From NCBI GenBank assembly GCA_030562195.1, contig CM060201.1, forward strand, positions 23,356,067 through 23,420,066: DNA of 64,000 nt, read 5' to 3'. Below, piece by piece: positions 49,601 to 60,646 of the stretch. The DNA is from Nipponacmea schrenckii (lineage: Eukaryota > Mollusca > Gastropoda > Lottiidae). Position 1 is the stretch's first letter; every line of letters starts with the position of its first letter. The notes below the pieces were generated by a model. That model searched no databases and was not told the origin of the DNA. It worked only from the letters and a program-made list of their open reading frames with translations. Position numbers and translations under genes: made by a program.

Positions 49601-52600
49601 ACCTATAATTGTTAGTTGACAAATACATTGAAGTTTTCAAATCTGAAAATCCGGTCAAAATCGAACTGAAAATAAACTTGCTAAAGCAAAAAAACCTGAA
49701 CTTCCGGTTCTCACTTCCTGTCAGAGATAGAACTTCCTGTTTTGTTTTATTTGATAATAGAAATCATTCTTAGATCAACTGTAGATTTAGAATTTCTGCA
49801 CCTTTTACCAGTTTGTCTGCAAACTCATCCAAGAATTACAAAAAAAAAAAAATAAAATAAAATAATCCGAACGATTACAATACGTTTTCGCCAAAGTCGA
49901 AATACGTAATAAAAATGAAAATGTAAAAATTGAATTGAGTTCATGATAGGAAATGATTCAACATTCACCCTAGAAAACCTAACAATAAATCATCTAGACT
50001 GACATTATCATTACTGTACCTACACTTTCTATATCATTTTACAACATATTACTCTCTCTGATTAGATACTTCATGAATTGATTGCTTTTGTAAGGTTTTA
50101 TAGAGCAGTTTGTTGGTTCTATGGTACAGTCGGTTAGAGCGTTGGTTCAATAGTACAGTCGGTTAGAGTGTTGATTCTATAGTACAGTTCTATAGTACAG
50201 TCGGTTAGAGTGTTGGTTCTATAGTACAGTCTTTTAGAGAGTTGCTTCTATAGTACAGTCGGTTAGAGTGTTGGTTCTATAGCACAGTCGGTTAGAGTGT
50301 TGGTTCTATAGTACAGTCGGTTAGAGTGTTGGTTCTATAGTACAGTCTGTTAGAGCATTGGTTCTATAGCACAGCAGTTAGAGCGTTGGTTCTATTGTAC
50401 AGTCAATTAGAGCGTTTGTTCTATAGTGCAGTTGGTTAGAGTGTTGGTTCTATAGTACAGTCAGTTAGAGCGCTGGTTCTATAGTACAGTCGGTTAGAGT
50501 GTTGGTTCTATTGTACAGTCAGTTAAAGCGTGGGTTCTATAGTACAGTCTGTTAGAGCATTGATTCTATAGCACAGCGGTTAGAGCGTTGGTTCTATAGT
50601 ACAGTCGGTTAGAGTGTTGGTTCTATAGTACAGTCGGTTAGAGTGTTGGTTCTATAGTACAGTCGGTTAGAGTGTTGGTTCTATAGTACAGTCGGTTAGA
50701 GTGTTGGTTCTATAGTACAGTCGGTTAGAGCGTTGGTTCTATAGTACAGTTGGTTAGAGTGTTGGTTCTATAGTACAGTCGGTTAGAGTGTTGGTTCTAT
50801 AGCACATTCGGTTAGAGCAGTTGGTTCTATAGTACAGTCGGTTAGAGTGTTGGTTCTATAGTACAGTCGGTTAGAGTGTTGGTTCTATAGTACAGTCGGT
50901 TAGAGTGTTGGTTCTATAGCACATTCGGTTAGAGCGTTAGAGCGTTGGTTCTATAGTACAGTCGGTTAGATTGTTGGTTCTATAGCACTGTCGGTTAGAG
51001 CGTTGGTTCTTTACATAACTTTGCCATATCAAACAAATGGCGTTGGCCAAATAATATATAATTATACATAAACTAACCAATGTACAGCTAGATTGAAGTA
51101 ATTATGATGCCTTATTCTGAGATTAAAAACTTTTGAAAATTGTCTTTTGACAGCCAAATAATGGGAATAATGACTGGAATCTGTTCAAAAAAATTTGAAT
51201 CAAATCTTAACAATGCTAAGTAAACTGTTTCATCTGGTGCATTCACTTTAATTAATCTAATGACTGTGTAATTTTTGCTCTACAGGCATGATTGTGCTTG
51301 ATTGCATGCTAGAAACTGTAATTGCATGAAGATTGTTTTTTCCATTATTTTGATAGTAGTATGTACCATAACAGCTGAATTGGTTCATTAAGTTTTTGGC
51401 AATTCAATTATTTAATTTAGTTAACTTAAAGGGATAGTAGAAGAGTTTTTTTAAAATTTTTATGCGTATTTTGACACTGATAGCATCAATTTGCACCATT
51501 CCATTTTTCAATCAGATGTCTGTGGTTCTTGCAATTAATCTAAAACTAAGTATTTAATGATATCACTAATTGCAAAATTGAAAAAGTTGATGTCATAAAA
51601 ACTTGGTTTTAGTAGAATTGCAGGAACCACGGACATCCAATTAAAACTTGGAACGGTGCAAATTAATGCTATGTGTTCCCGATACGTATTAAACATTATG
51701 AAAATGTCTTTACAATCTCTTTAAGTTAACTAAATGAAATGATTTAATTGCCAATTTAGAAAGTCTCTTTACAACAAAGAGATTTTACGATGTTGACGAG
51801 ATCGTAGATGGATTCAGTTATGCAATGAAACATTTAAGATAGATAGGATTTAAAGTTCTGTTTAAAAGAGAGTTTATCAAGTTGTGGGTTATTTTGAATG
51901 ATTTTGACCTTGATAATTCTGTTTTTTTTAACCGTCTGTTGGTCTCTTTAAGTTATCTGACTGTGTAATTGCGGTAGTTGATGGGTTAATGGCAAAAATG
52001 TGAGGAAATGCAAAAAGAATTACAGCCTAATTTAACTAAGTTTTACTGCCTCCTGTAGCTTTCAAGTTTCGAAATGCTAGAAATTCCCTAGATATCTTGT
52101 TTATTGCAGTCTAAAATCAGCAGCGACACGGCCAGTATGGCAAGCATGTCAACGATAACCTACGAAGATCCTTATCGGAGCCGAACCTCGCAGGATTCTC
52201 ATTTTCAGGACGATAGTTTAGGCATGAAAATGAACACAAATTTAATGGATTCGTTTATGTGAGTATCTAACAGTCAATGGTACGATCTTTTCACACGGAA
52301 AATCACTTCACGTAAAAATTTGAAAAAAGGGGATAAATCTTAATGCATGTTTTTATTTAGTCATGTTTCTAAACATTTTTTGCCTGCATTTTAGCCATTG
52401 CATGTTTAAAATTTTTGATAATGAAGATTTCAAACTGTGCATCTTTCAATTTTTTCTTTTCATTATTATGTAACAGCATGCTGATTTCCACTGGGTTTAT
52501 TTTGTAAATTATTATAATGGGAAGATATAGCTATACATGTTTATACAGCAGTTGACAGCTTTGATAAACCTCTTTTTAATTCACTCTTTTTATTTTGAAG

Positions 52601-54060
52601 AATGTATTCATTTTTTATAGTACGTTAATACATTTCAATGCAATATATTTCATTGTACACATGTCGTTTAACAATGACAATTGTAAATTGTACATCCCAC
52701 TATAGACATGTACAAACATTGTGTAAATAAATTTTATAAGTAATGTACCATAAAAAAATGTCCTTCAGTCTGCTCTCCGCCCTTAAAGGTACACTACCTC
52801 TTAAAATGGACAGAAAATTTAAAACTTTAAACTTGGTCAATAAGAGTATATATTCATCAGTTAGACTTATCAGGTATCATGACTAAAGAATAGAATCTCT
52901 ATATAACATAATATATCCACAAACTAAGTAATTATTGAAAAACACTTTCAAATATACTTAGTTTAATGGAATATTACTTAGTTTTATAGATTTATTGGAT
53001 TATAGTAATATTCTGTTATATAGTTTAGACACTAAATAAGTCCACTGACGAACAAACACTCATTTTGGCCAAGTTTAAAAATTTTAATTTTAAGGTCATC
53101 CTAAGAGGTATTATACCTTTAATTTCTGTTATTTGATTATTGTTCTGTCTGGTTTTTGGCAATCATATCACTTCTTATACAAACTCATTGTCTTTGCCAT
53201 TTTTACTGAGATTTTACTGCTCCTACTATATTGTTGAATTTAAATTGATGTTGATACCTAATTACAAAGTTGAAATTTGTACAAATTATTATGCTATTTC
53301 TTAAATTTTCAAACAAGATACAAAAGATTATTTCAATCTTAAGTACCTACCACCATTTTTTGCCTATCTCAGTTTGTAAAATTGCCTAAGTCAAAAGCAA
53401 ATTGCCTAAGTCATGTGAAGGAGTTATGTAATGGTATTATGTAATCTCCATAATTGCATGTTGATTGTTCTCATAACTGATATGGTGAAGTTTTTTTCAT
53501 TTTTCTCAAAACTTGCTAAAATGAGATAGGCAAAAAGTTTAGCAGAATGACGATTTGTTTCTTCCCCTGCTGAAGTCAAGATGTTTTTGGGTATTACAGA
53601 AAGGTATTCTTTAATGCAGACATTCTGTAAAATGAATTGATTGAGATATAAAAAGAAAACTATGATTAAGAAATGAGGTAGCATCACTGCTGTATAAATC
53701 AAACTCAGAATAAGTCTTTGTGGATTACAACTGCTATTTATTAATACTGCTACGCTTCAATAAGTATTCTCTTATTGTTCTCAAGCAGATCAAACTACAT
53801 AATAAAATTCACAATTGAGCATCAATATATACCTAAATGAATATAAAATATTCCTAGCAGTATTAATAAACAATAGTTGTAATCCATAAAGACATCTTCT
53901 GAGTTACATGTATCAACTATTAAATGTCATTCAAGGATTGCTGTATAAACATGTTTAATATAGCACACCGTACCTGATATTATGTGTAATTTATTACTGT
54001 TATTTCTTCAAAATTTAGGAGAGAGTTTGATGAACGAAAAGCCGGCACTACAAATATAGG
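37645..54060 (+). CDS. CTNND: p120/delta-catenin family (CTNND/ARVCF-like), first four coding exons; gene continues past the window
   Basis: The family binds the cadherin juxtamembrane tail and tunes Rho GTPases at adherens junctions. Coding exons: 37645-37731 (in an exon that starts after the acceptor at 37566-37567), 40928-40972, 52110-52258, 54019-54060. Phases agree, giving 107 codons plus 2 bases. The N-terminus reads TSSLLKSVQQQEAEFERLAL followed by ELDEEK, the short coiled coil that opens p120, delta-catenin and ARVCF. Exon 3 is Ser/Thr-rich (SSDTASMASMSTITYEDPY) and low complexity, as expected before the armadillo repeats, which are not in the window. The chosen ATG (37645) has an in-frame stop upstream at 37597. 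Introns are 3.2, 11.1, 1.8 and more than 9.9 kb. Invertebrates usually have one family member, so no vertebrate paralogue is implied by the symbol. Confidence 0.82.
38637..38960 (+). mobile_element. M1-type foldback MITE
   Basis: TTTAAAGGGACTCTACCTCT at the left; AAGTGGTCAGTATACCTTAA at the right; M1 interior (GACACCTGGTAAGCTTACTG). Confidence 0.7.
39120..39540 (+). repeat. Tandem repeat of about 95 bp, four copies
   Basis: TTAGGTACCGTAATGTAA, AATAAATCTAAGGAAGCA, ATTATCTTTAAGTG and GCTCCTTGGAA recur in each unit. Confidence 0.85.
41040..41410 (+). mobile_element. pogo/Tigger-like nonautonomous element
   Basis: The left end TACAGTGAAACCCCCCTAAA + CCGG resembles the complement of the right end (GCGGTTGGGAGGGGTTTTTC + TCTGTA). 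TA at both edges fits a Tc1/mariner-superfamily target. No transposase is present. Confidence 0.6.
41795..41945 (+). repeat. Interspersed repeat (also at 20130-20280 and 47900-48150)
   Basis: It shares TGTGGGTCAGAATTTGGTCC, AATACACATG, AATGAAACGTTGTGTTTTAA and ATAGAAGTCTA with the other locations. The family is not recognised. Confidence 0.6.
42700..42765 (+). mobile_element. SINE-A tail
   Basis: TTTAGCCCATTAGGTGCAGA and AGTAAAACTCCATTTATTTC are the SINE-A 3' end. Confidence 0.6.
42836..43160 (+). mobile_element. M4 foldback MITE, near complete
   Basis: The two arms mirror each other: CAGCCAGACGTCTGTGGTTC on the left, AGGAACCCCAGACATCTGAT on the right. It ends CTTTACAATCTCTTTAA. Confidence 0.78.
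43440..43655 (+). mobile_element. SINE-A body and tail
   Basis: GACAATGAACCAAGGCCCTG, TGTGCTACAGACTGTGCAGG, CTAATGCCGCTGTCCTGGC, AGAATAGGATGTAAAACTC match the family. The A/B-box head is absent. Confidence 0.7.
43978..44235 (+). mobile_element. SINE-B, near full length
   Basis: The head TTCTATAGCATAGTTTATAA resembles an A box, and AGCTGTGGGTTCTGATC stands where a B box is expected. The tail CAGCTGTAAATGGGTACGG through GGACCAGCTGGTAGAGGGAT follows. Confidence 0.7.
45185..45541 (+). repeat. Tandem duplication, unit of about 201 bp
   Basis: GTCATGGTATGGTACCTGGT starts at 45271 and again at 45472. About 75 bases around it are nearly identical. Confidence 0.9.
45775..46108 (+). mobile_element. 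SINE-A, near full length
   Basis: A B-box-like GGTCCAGGGTTAAATC, then GCAAAGGTCAAGATGA, GGACAATAAACCAAGGCC and the tail CAGAAGAGTAGGACCTAAAA. Confidence 0.7.
46432..46672 (+). repeat. Tandem repeat of about 110 bp, 2.4 copies
   Basis: CACTTCTTTAATACATGGGT and TGTGTATTTTACACAACTTC recur. The ends of each unit are partly complementary (ACACACTTC / GAAGTGTGT). Confidence 0.85.
47900..48150 (+). repeat. Tandem copies of the interspersed repeat seen at 20130 and 41795
   Basis: ACATGGGGCAGAATTAGGTC, CAATACACAAGGACATGGTC and TCTAACATTCAG recur in two to three units. It ends AATGAAACATTGTATTTTAA as at 41795. Confidence 0.7.
48830..49330 (+). repeat. Repeat with an AGGTCA/TGACCT half-site motif
   Basis: Two units about 175 bases apart share AGACAATATATTGAATAT, TTTGACCTA and GTCACACCTTCCGTA. 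A near-perfect palindrome TGACCTAATTATTTAGGTCA sits at 49299-49318. Confidence 0.65.
50101..51015 (+). repeat. 29-bp minisatellite made from a SINE-B head (about 31 copies)
   Basis: The unit is GGTTCTATAGTACAGTCGGT + TAGAGTGTT. The last copy runs into CGTTGGTTCTTTACAT and AACAAATGGCG, the same order as the SINE-B head at 62098-62165. The array is therefore the tRNA A-box segment of that SINE, amplified. Confidence 0.88.
51425..51723 (+). mobile_element. M4 foldback MITE, near complete
   Basis: It begins CTTAAAGGGATAGTAGAAGA and ends TCTTTACAATCTCTTTAA. Mirrored arms contain CAATCAGATGTCTGTGGTTC and AGGAACCACGGACATCCAAT. Confidence 0.75.
52783..53122 (+). mobile_element. M1-type foldback MITE
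   Basis: TTAAAGGTACACTACCTCTT at the left and AAGAGGTATTATACCTTTAA at the right, with the M1 interior AAGAGTATATATTCATCAGT. Confidence 0.75.
53702..53905 (+). repeat. Foldback element with arms of about 50 bases
   Basis: AACTCAGAATAAGTCTTTGT, GGATTACAACTGC and TATTTATTAATACTGCTA at the left are complementary, with few mismatches, to the right arm ending CATAAAGACATCTTCTGAGT. It lies just before catenin exon 4. Confidence 0.8.
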
Positions 54061-54700
54061 GTATGTTTGGTAAGGCTATCTAATTCTATTTTTAGTCCCT
54101 CATGTTATGATGGATGCACTACTACTATCTTCAATGCTTCACGTTTAATTTTTTCTGAAACCTGCATGGTGTTTGATTATGTTTTTTAGCTGAAGGGTAA
54201 CTATTACAGTCTTCTCTCCATTTTTTTTGTACTTATTATTTTTCAAAACACGTTTAGTTTGACGTTTTCGTTCTGTTTTACTTTTTTCACTTTTTTAGTT
54301 TTTTTGTGTGATTTTAGATTGTGTGGATATTTTGTATTATGTAGTTTAGTTGTAGAAATTTAGTCTTTTTTGTTAAAAATTTGTTAGTTACTTTTTAACT
54401 CTGTGATAAATATAATAAATGAAAGAAAAGTGGTAATATATGGACACAATGATTTACAAGGTTGAGATAATAACGGGGGTCCATTGAACACAGGTTTTAT
54501 TTGCTTGAAAATCTCTGAATATCACTGACTATGATGTGTTTTGTTTGATCAGACATTTAGATAAATGTATCAATAATTGATCTCTTCCTCATATTCCTTC
54601 TGTTTTAAATTGGGCCAGGAAAGAGAAAAAGGTCTTGAAGTGTTGCTTAACTAGGCTATAGAACTTAACTTTTTAAGTTCCAGTTCACTGCTTCTTTTCT

Positions 54701-55395
54701 ACCAGCTGGTCCTTGTCCAAACCTCCTAACATTGACTATATTTTATAAGGATAACAACTTAGGTTCACATTTATGAATCCTTTTTACCAGCTGGTCCTTG
54801 GCCAAACCTCTTAGGCTATAGAACCTAACTCACTTTTTCATCCAATCAGCATCAGGTAAATTTTCTATTTTGAGGCTCGTTTAATTGATTTCAGAATCAT
54901 TTGATATTTTGACCTACAGCTAGTGTTAGTTTTTAGGGAAGTTACATCATAGGAAGAGGGTGGATTGAAATAAAGGAAGGATACTATGATTTATAAGAAT
55001 AACAAATTAGGTTCACAGCCAGGAAAGAGGAAAAAGTCTTAAAATGTTGCTTAACTAGGCTGTAGAACTTACTTTTTAAGTCACATCAGTTTTTCTACTA
55101 AGCTTCCTTTAATCTTGCAGACTTATTTCAGGAAAAATTTTGACAATAAGCTTTTAGTGTTTTCAAACCTCTTGGCATTGACTATAATTTTACAAGGATA
55201 ACAACTTAGGTTCACAATTAAGGATCCTTTTCTTCCAGCTGGTCCTTGGTCCAAACCTCTTGGCATTGACTATATTGTTACAAGGATAACAACTTCGGTT
55301 CACAGTTAAGGATCCTTTCTACAACCTGGTCCTTGGCCAAACCTCTTGACATTGATATTCTTGGATTATCCATACCTATTTACAGCTTGGTCGAC
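54701..55395 (-). mobile_element. SINE-B copies with repeated tails, reversed
   Basis: Several reversed tail units are present (ACCAGCTGGTCCTTGTCCAA, AAGGATAACAACTTAGGTTC). The cluster ends with GGATTATCCATACCTATTTA, the complement of the SINE-B mid-region. Confidence 0.7.
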
Positions 55396-56067
55396 TGTTT
55401 AAGGAGGGGAGCAACTAAAATTTGGAAGCCTAAGGAGATATTCAGAAATTATTGTTTTTGATGTTTATCTTCGTATATTTTGCCTCAAAACAATTACATT
55501 AAATATTGCTGAAATCTATCTGATATCAGATTTTTGTCCACAAAATGCACCAGATTTCATTGTTGCTTTGTTACAGACCCCGAACATTGACCCTATATCC
55601 TCAATGTTGATGTTTGACTAAAGATGTCTTGGCTAACTCTATGTATATATTGATATAAGTATTTACCAAAACTATGATTAGTAAACACATAAATAACTTG
55701 AGTAAATATTAAATGAGGTATATATTAGATTATAGATATATTATAGAATAGATATATTATAGATAGATATAGATATGTTCCAGATATTTCTCATTGCTTA
55801 TATATATATACTTATATTTGTTTATTTATTTGGGTATAAATTAAGCCTTTTTTATTCTCTCTTAAAGATGTTAATGTGTTTGAAATTCACAATATCAGTG
55901 ATGATGGATTCTACTATATTAATCTGCTATACTTTCATAGTCTGATATAACCTTATATATATGATAATCTGCAGACCTTATTTTATGATGATTGAAAGTA
56001 ACTTACCAGACTGTGCTTATTGAATCGGTGAATAGAACTTCACATGACAGTTCAAGCACACATTATC

Positions 56068-56320
56068 CTGGGGTTAGGGTTAGGTAGGGTTAGATTAGGG
56101 TTTGATTAGGGTTAACCTAGGATTAGGTTGGGTTTGCTGGGGTTAGGGTAAATAAGGTTAGTGTTAATGAGGGTTAGGTATGGTTAAGGTAGGGTTAGGG
56201 TACTGTTTATGAACACTGTGTATGTGAGATAATTGGAAATTACCCTGATTCATTTACTAGGGTTAGGGTTAGCTGGGGTTAGGGTTGAGGGTTACTTTAT
56301 TTTATGGTTAGCTGGGTAGG
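56068..56320 (+). repeat. Degenerate interstitial telomere-like repeats
   Basis: Many GGGTTA/TTAGGG words (for example GGGGTTAGGGTTAGGTAGGG) are mixed with variants. Two copies of GAACACTGTG..ATGTGAG..AATTGGAAAT about 125 bases apart show duplication of the flank. Confidence 0.75.
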
Positions 56321-56794
56321 ACGGGTGCTATTTATGAACACTGTGCATGTGAGCTAATTGGAAATCACCCTGATTCATTTACTGTTTCAGTGGGTGACAT
56401 AAGCCACTTTAAAGCCATGCACCTTGTGATGGGGGAATTACTGCTAAGCGGAAATGATCTTTTTTTCTTTGAAGAGATTGTCATAGGAAATAATTCAGGA
56501 TGGCTCTTTGATTTCCTCAGTTAGTGTAGGGTTTCAATTGATCGCGGATAAAAAACAGATGGTAGAAGACAGTTAACTGGAGAAGAAATCATGATTGAAT
56601 ATAAGAACCAGAAGGAAGTAGAATTGATTGATTAATATAATTAGTAAGAGATATTGATGTATCAATTCTTTGTTCTGTTACTGAGCCAGTTGTATAGGGC
56701 TTATACTTGTATCCTTAATGACTACCTTTATAGTCTAATCTTATTATAAAAGTAGTAGTAGAAACAGACATGTTGCTTCTCTAACAGTAATATA

Positions 56795-57159
56795 TTAAAG
56801 GGGCCCAGGCTTGATTTTTAGGGGTCGTTTTGGGCCTTTGTTACATTTAAACAGTCCTCAGAATACTCAAGCTCTAAGAAAATCGCAAAATACCTTTTGA
56901 AATAAACCTCAAACAAAAAATTTCACTTTTCATTTTTTTTCCATACTGTACGCGGCTGGTCTCCAGTCAGTCTGAAAATTGTGTGTCCTGTTGACAAAGT
57001 CTACAATTTTTTCTAACACGGATAATTATAGGTACACATGGGTTTCAAGGATCAAATTTCAAAGGTAAGCTCTGTAGACTATTTCTGAGTAGCTAAGCAA
57101 AAGATTTCATGTGGCTGTCGGATGATTGTCCGAAACAAATCAAGCCTGGGCCCCTTTAA
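56795..57159 (+). mobile_element. M3 foldback MITE, complete
   Basis: Perfect terminal inverted repeats of at least 20 bases: TTAAAGGGGCCCAGGCTTGA at the left, TCAAGCCTGGGCCCCTTTAA at the right. It is bounded by TTAA on both sides. There is no open frame. Confidence 0.88.
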
Positions 57160-57354
57160 AGGTGTTAATGACTAATCTAGGTTCCATATACTAGGCTCTG
57201 TAGTCTATAAACAATCTTATTGTTAGAATGTTCTAGGGTTAACCTACCTATTACCACTGTTTCTATGATATCAGAAACTCTTAATTTGTTTAGTGTTCGA
57301 GAATACAGGACCTGGTCACATAAAGCCTTGTCTAAAATATTCAGCACAATTCAG

Positions 57355-57885
57355 CCCATAGGAAAATGCAGTAGATCCAAAAAAGGCCACAAGTTGCACC
57401 AAATATACAATTTGTTAAAATTACAAGTACATGTGTATGAGATATATATATTATGTTGCTACAATGAAGTACATGACCACGAGATGTACAGACTATCATT
57501 ATTTAAATAATATGGTGTACACAAACAATACTTTAGGTGTACAGTTTGTTAAAAAATGAATACTATAGGCAAGTACAAGTACATGTGCATCAGATGGAGA
57601 AATTCTGTTGCTGCCATCCAGTACATCACCACATAAAGATGTACAGGCTATCATAACTTAATTGATATGGCACATGCTATGTACAGTTTGTTAAAAAATA
57701 GATAATGTATTAGTACATGTGTATGAGATGGACAGATTCTGTTGCTACCATCAAGTATATGGCCTCATAAAGATGTACAGGCTGACATAACTTAATATGG
57801 TACACAATAATAACAGTTTGTAAGATGGACAGATCCTGTTGCTGTCGTCAAGTACATGACCACCAGGTGTACATACATTTATTAT
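57355..57885 (+). repeat. Tandem repeat of about 130 bp, four diverged copies
   Basis: Recurring words: TACAGTTTGTTAAAAAAT, GTACATGTGTATGAGATGGA, TTCTGTTGCTACCATCAAG, AAAGATGTACAGGCT. Confidence 0.8.
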
Positions 57886-58051
57886 GAAATAATCTAAATC
57901 ACATGTTGAAAAACCAGTTCATTTGACCCAGGATGGAAAGTGCAGTCACCCACCAAAAAACATAAAATAAAACATTTTCTTAATATTGTAAATAAGTTTA
58001 AGTACATTTAGGTTGCTGAAAAATTATTTCCCACACAAAAATTGGTATCTT

Positions 58052-58198
58052 GTACTGGATAACCTATTATTATTACGTTGGATAACCTATTCGCATTATG
58101 TTGGATAACCTACTATGTTGGATAACCTATTATTATGTTGGATAACCTATTATTTTGTTGGATAACCTATTATTTTGTTGGATTACCTATTATTATGT
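58052..58198 (+). repeat. 20-bp tandem repeat, about seven copies
   Basis: TTGGATAACCTATTATTATG and close variants. Confidence 0.88.
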
Positions 58199-59319
58199 CA
58201 TAGAAGGGAATATATCAAGAAAAATTACAAATAGATAAATTGTATTTAAAATTACAAATAGATAAATTGTATTCAGTAAGCATTGACAAGGTGCATTTTG
58301 ATATTTTAAGGGTCACAAGTTTATCCCATGGTATGTTATGAGTCATTCAGATATTATTTGGTGGACGCTTTTCAAACAAAATGATATATTACTATAGTGA
58401 TAAAATATTTGAAAGGGTTTGTTTATCTTAATATGTTAGACATACTTAGAAAGTCCTAATTGAAAAATTTTATAAAAAAATTCTCAATGATGTTTTGTTG
58501 CTGGGTAGATTTTATGATCTATAATGTTGTTATAGAAAAAAATTATTTTATTTTTATAAATTTTGTATGTTATTTGATATGCACTCTACTAGTCTCTTGG
58601 ATTAAAGGATAGGATTAAAGGATTAAGTTAAAGATTATATGCATTTGGATATTTGAGAGGGATTATCAAATCTTGAGAAGCATACATGCAATTTGATAAC
58701 TATAAATATTTTAAACCTTAAAGGTGCATAATAGTTATTGCAGTTTTGAGCTATCTGTATCACTTATTAAAACGGAAAGATTCACATTCTGTTCTCTATA
58801 ATTCAGTCCATGGTGTTACAAAGATTAGCATGTTTGATATACAAAATCATAATATTAAACATAACTGTAATTCATAATGACCTAGAAGTAACAGGATACA
58901 ATTCCACTGTATATTATATTTAATTGTAGGGGAACTAGGTGTCAGGTTTTAGTTCTGTAAAATGATAAAGATAATGAAAATGGTTTACAGGTGGTAAAAT
59001 TATCAGACATCCATTTTGTATTAAGAGAATAGGTCATAGCATGACAAGGTGACACTGACATTGTGTTGGCATTCTGTATTATATATATTACTTGACAATG
59101 GCATAAATTGACAATATTATGACAGTATATATCTCAGTTCAGTTTTTATTTCTGACATTAAATAATTTTAAGCGAGCATGTCATTGAGTTGACACTAATT
59201 CAAATAGGAGTGTCATGAATGGCAAGATTGAAATATGTATAGCTTATTTTTTATTCTTATTATTTTTCTGCTGGTTATTCATTTGAAAGTCACGATATGA
59301 CAATACTGAATCTGAATTA

Positions 59320-59780
59320 GATAGAGCTTATTTTTCTTTTTCTTTTCTTAATTTTATGCCAGTTACCTCTTTGAAATTCACTACCTGGCAATCTTCGTTC
59401 TGGTTCTGGTTCCTTTTGGTGTAAAAGATAAATGGCAGATCAGTTAAACTTTTAACAGTGGTTTTTGATTTGTATTTTGCTATAGTATTGATCTTCCCAA
59501 AACTTTGCTCTGGAGGCAATCTTCCACATTAACAGCAATTCAGCCGCGTTTATATGAACAATGTCACACAATGTCAGGTTAAGCAATCCAAGGGGAAAGC
59601 TGCATTCTGCCCTCGTATTCGCCTTTGCAGTTGCGGGCATTGTCAAGCTAAGTATAAAAGGGCCTTTAAAGTTGCTGCATTTGATTTATAACAACCCTGT
59701 TCTTATTAGAGCAGATTTCAATAACTGGTACACTGATAACAGGCCTGCAACATCCAATATATTAGAGTATAATTGATATA
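59320..59780. other. GC-richer island in the last catenin intron, function unknown
   Basis: Bases 59530-59680 are clearly GC- and CpG-richer than the surroundings (TCAGCCGCGTTT, CCTCGTATTCGCC, GTTGCGGGCATTG). Overlapping short frames are open on both strands, with no splice-bounded exon or recognisable domain. It is not part of a repeat I can see elsewhere in the window. Confidence 0.4.
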
Positions 59781-59943
59781 TAGATTGATATCAATATGAC
59801 TCAAGCTATTATTAAGATAACTGCCCTGTTGATTATATAGTCATCATTGATTTCAGCTCATTTATTTTCTGGAACTGAAAATGACTGTGGTTGTGCATCA
59901 GAACTCTTGTTCCACTTCTGATGAGTCAGTACTTCGAGAGTGA

Positions 59944-60225
59944 GCCATAGTGGCTCAGTGAGTTTGATGATTGCTTGCTAATCTGGGAGTCCACTGTTCA
60001 ATCCCAGCAAAGGTCGAGATGATCAGTCTGAATATTCAACTTAGTTTACCTCTTGTCAGTGATGAATGCAGGTGGAAGGGGCTGACATGGGAGAAACGTC
60101 TAGTTGTTCAGACGTGACAATAAACAGAGGCCCTGTGTGATACAGGCTGTGCACATAAAAGATCCCTCGACAGTTGGAATTTGCAAAATTTTCCTTATCC
60201 ACTCTGCATGTTTTTTCAGTAAACC
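59944..60225 (+). mobile_element. SINE-A with the best-preserved tRNA-like head
   Basis: An A-box-like TAGTGGCTCAGTGAGTTTGA and a B-box-like GTTCAATCCCAGC lie about 45 bases apart. The family body (GACAATAAACAGAGGCCCTG) follows, but the 3' tail is missing. Confidence 0.78.
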
Positions 60226-60646
60226 TCAAAAACCTATATTTTGTAGGTTAGACTGTCTCTTTAATGAACCTATATATGTTGAAGGTTAGGTTAGGTTAGG
60301 TAACAATCTCTACATACTGGGTTAGGTTAGTGAGACACAAATTGAGAGATATTTAGTTTGTTTTGATGTGAAGCAGATGTATGGTAGGCCTATTAATGTA
60401 TGGCTTAAAAATGATGGTAGCTTTTTTCGCTCGTTAATCCAATTAGGTATAATTATACTAGCAGAATGAGGTAATTAGAGATAAATATATACTTGAAGAT
60501 AACGACTTTAACTCAATATGTCTTGAGATATACCACTGACTGGCTTACAACAGGAATAATAATATAATTATAACTAAACCTGCTTCAATTTATAGTCTGT
60601 AACATTCCTGAAAGGCTTTGAAATTTGGAATTTTCAAATAGACATA

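Noticed and set aside
50101..51015. Cluster of tRNA genes
   Set aside because: Only an A-box-like segment is repeated. There is no B box or cloverleaf.
56385..56525. Further catenin exon after TTTACTGTTTCAG
   Set aside because: The phase left by the 54060 exon gives an immediate stop (GGT GGG TGA).
57220..57510. 96-codon plus-strand frame
   Set aside because: It overlaps a diverged tandem repeat and has no recognisable sequence features.
59561..59776. 71-codon gene in the CpG-rich patch
   Set aside because: Frames are open on both strands with no domain, promoter or splice evidence. The patch is kept only as an unexplained island.
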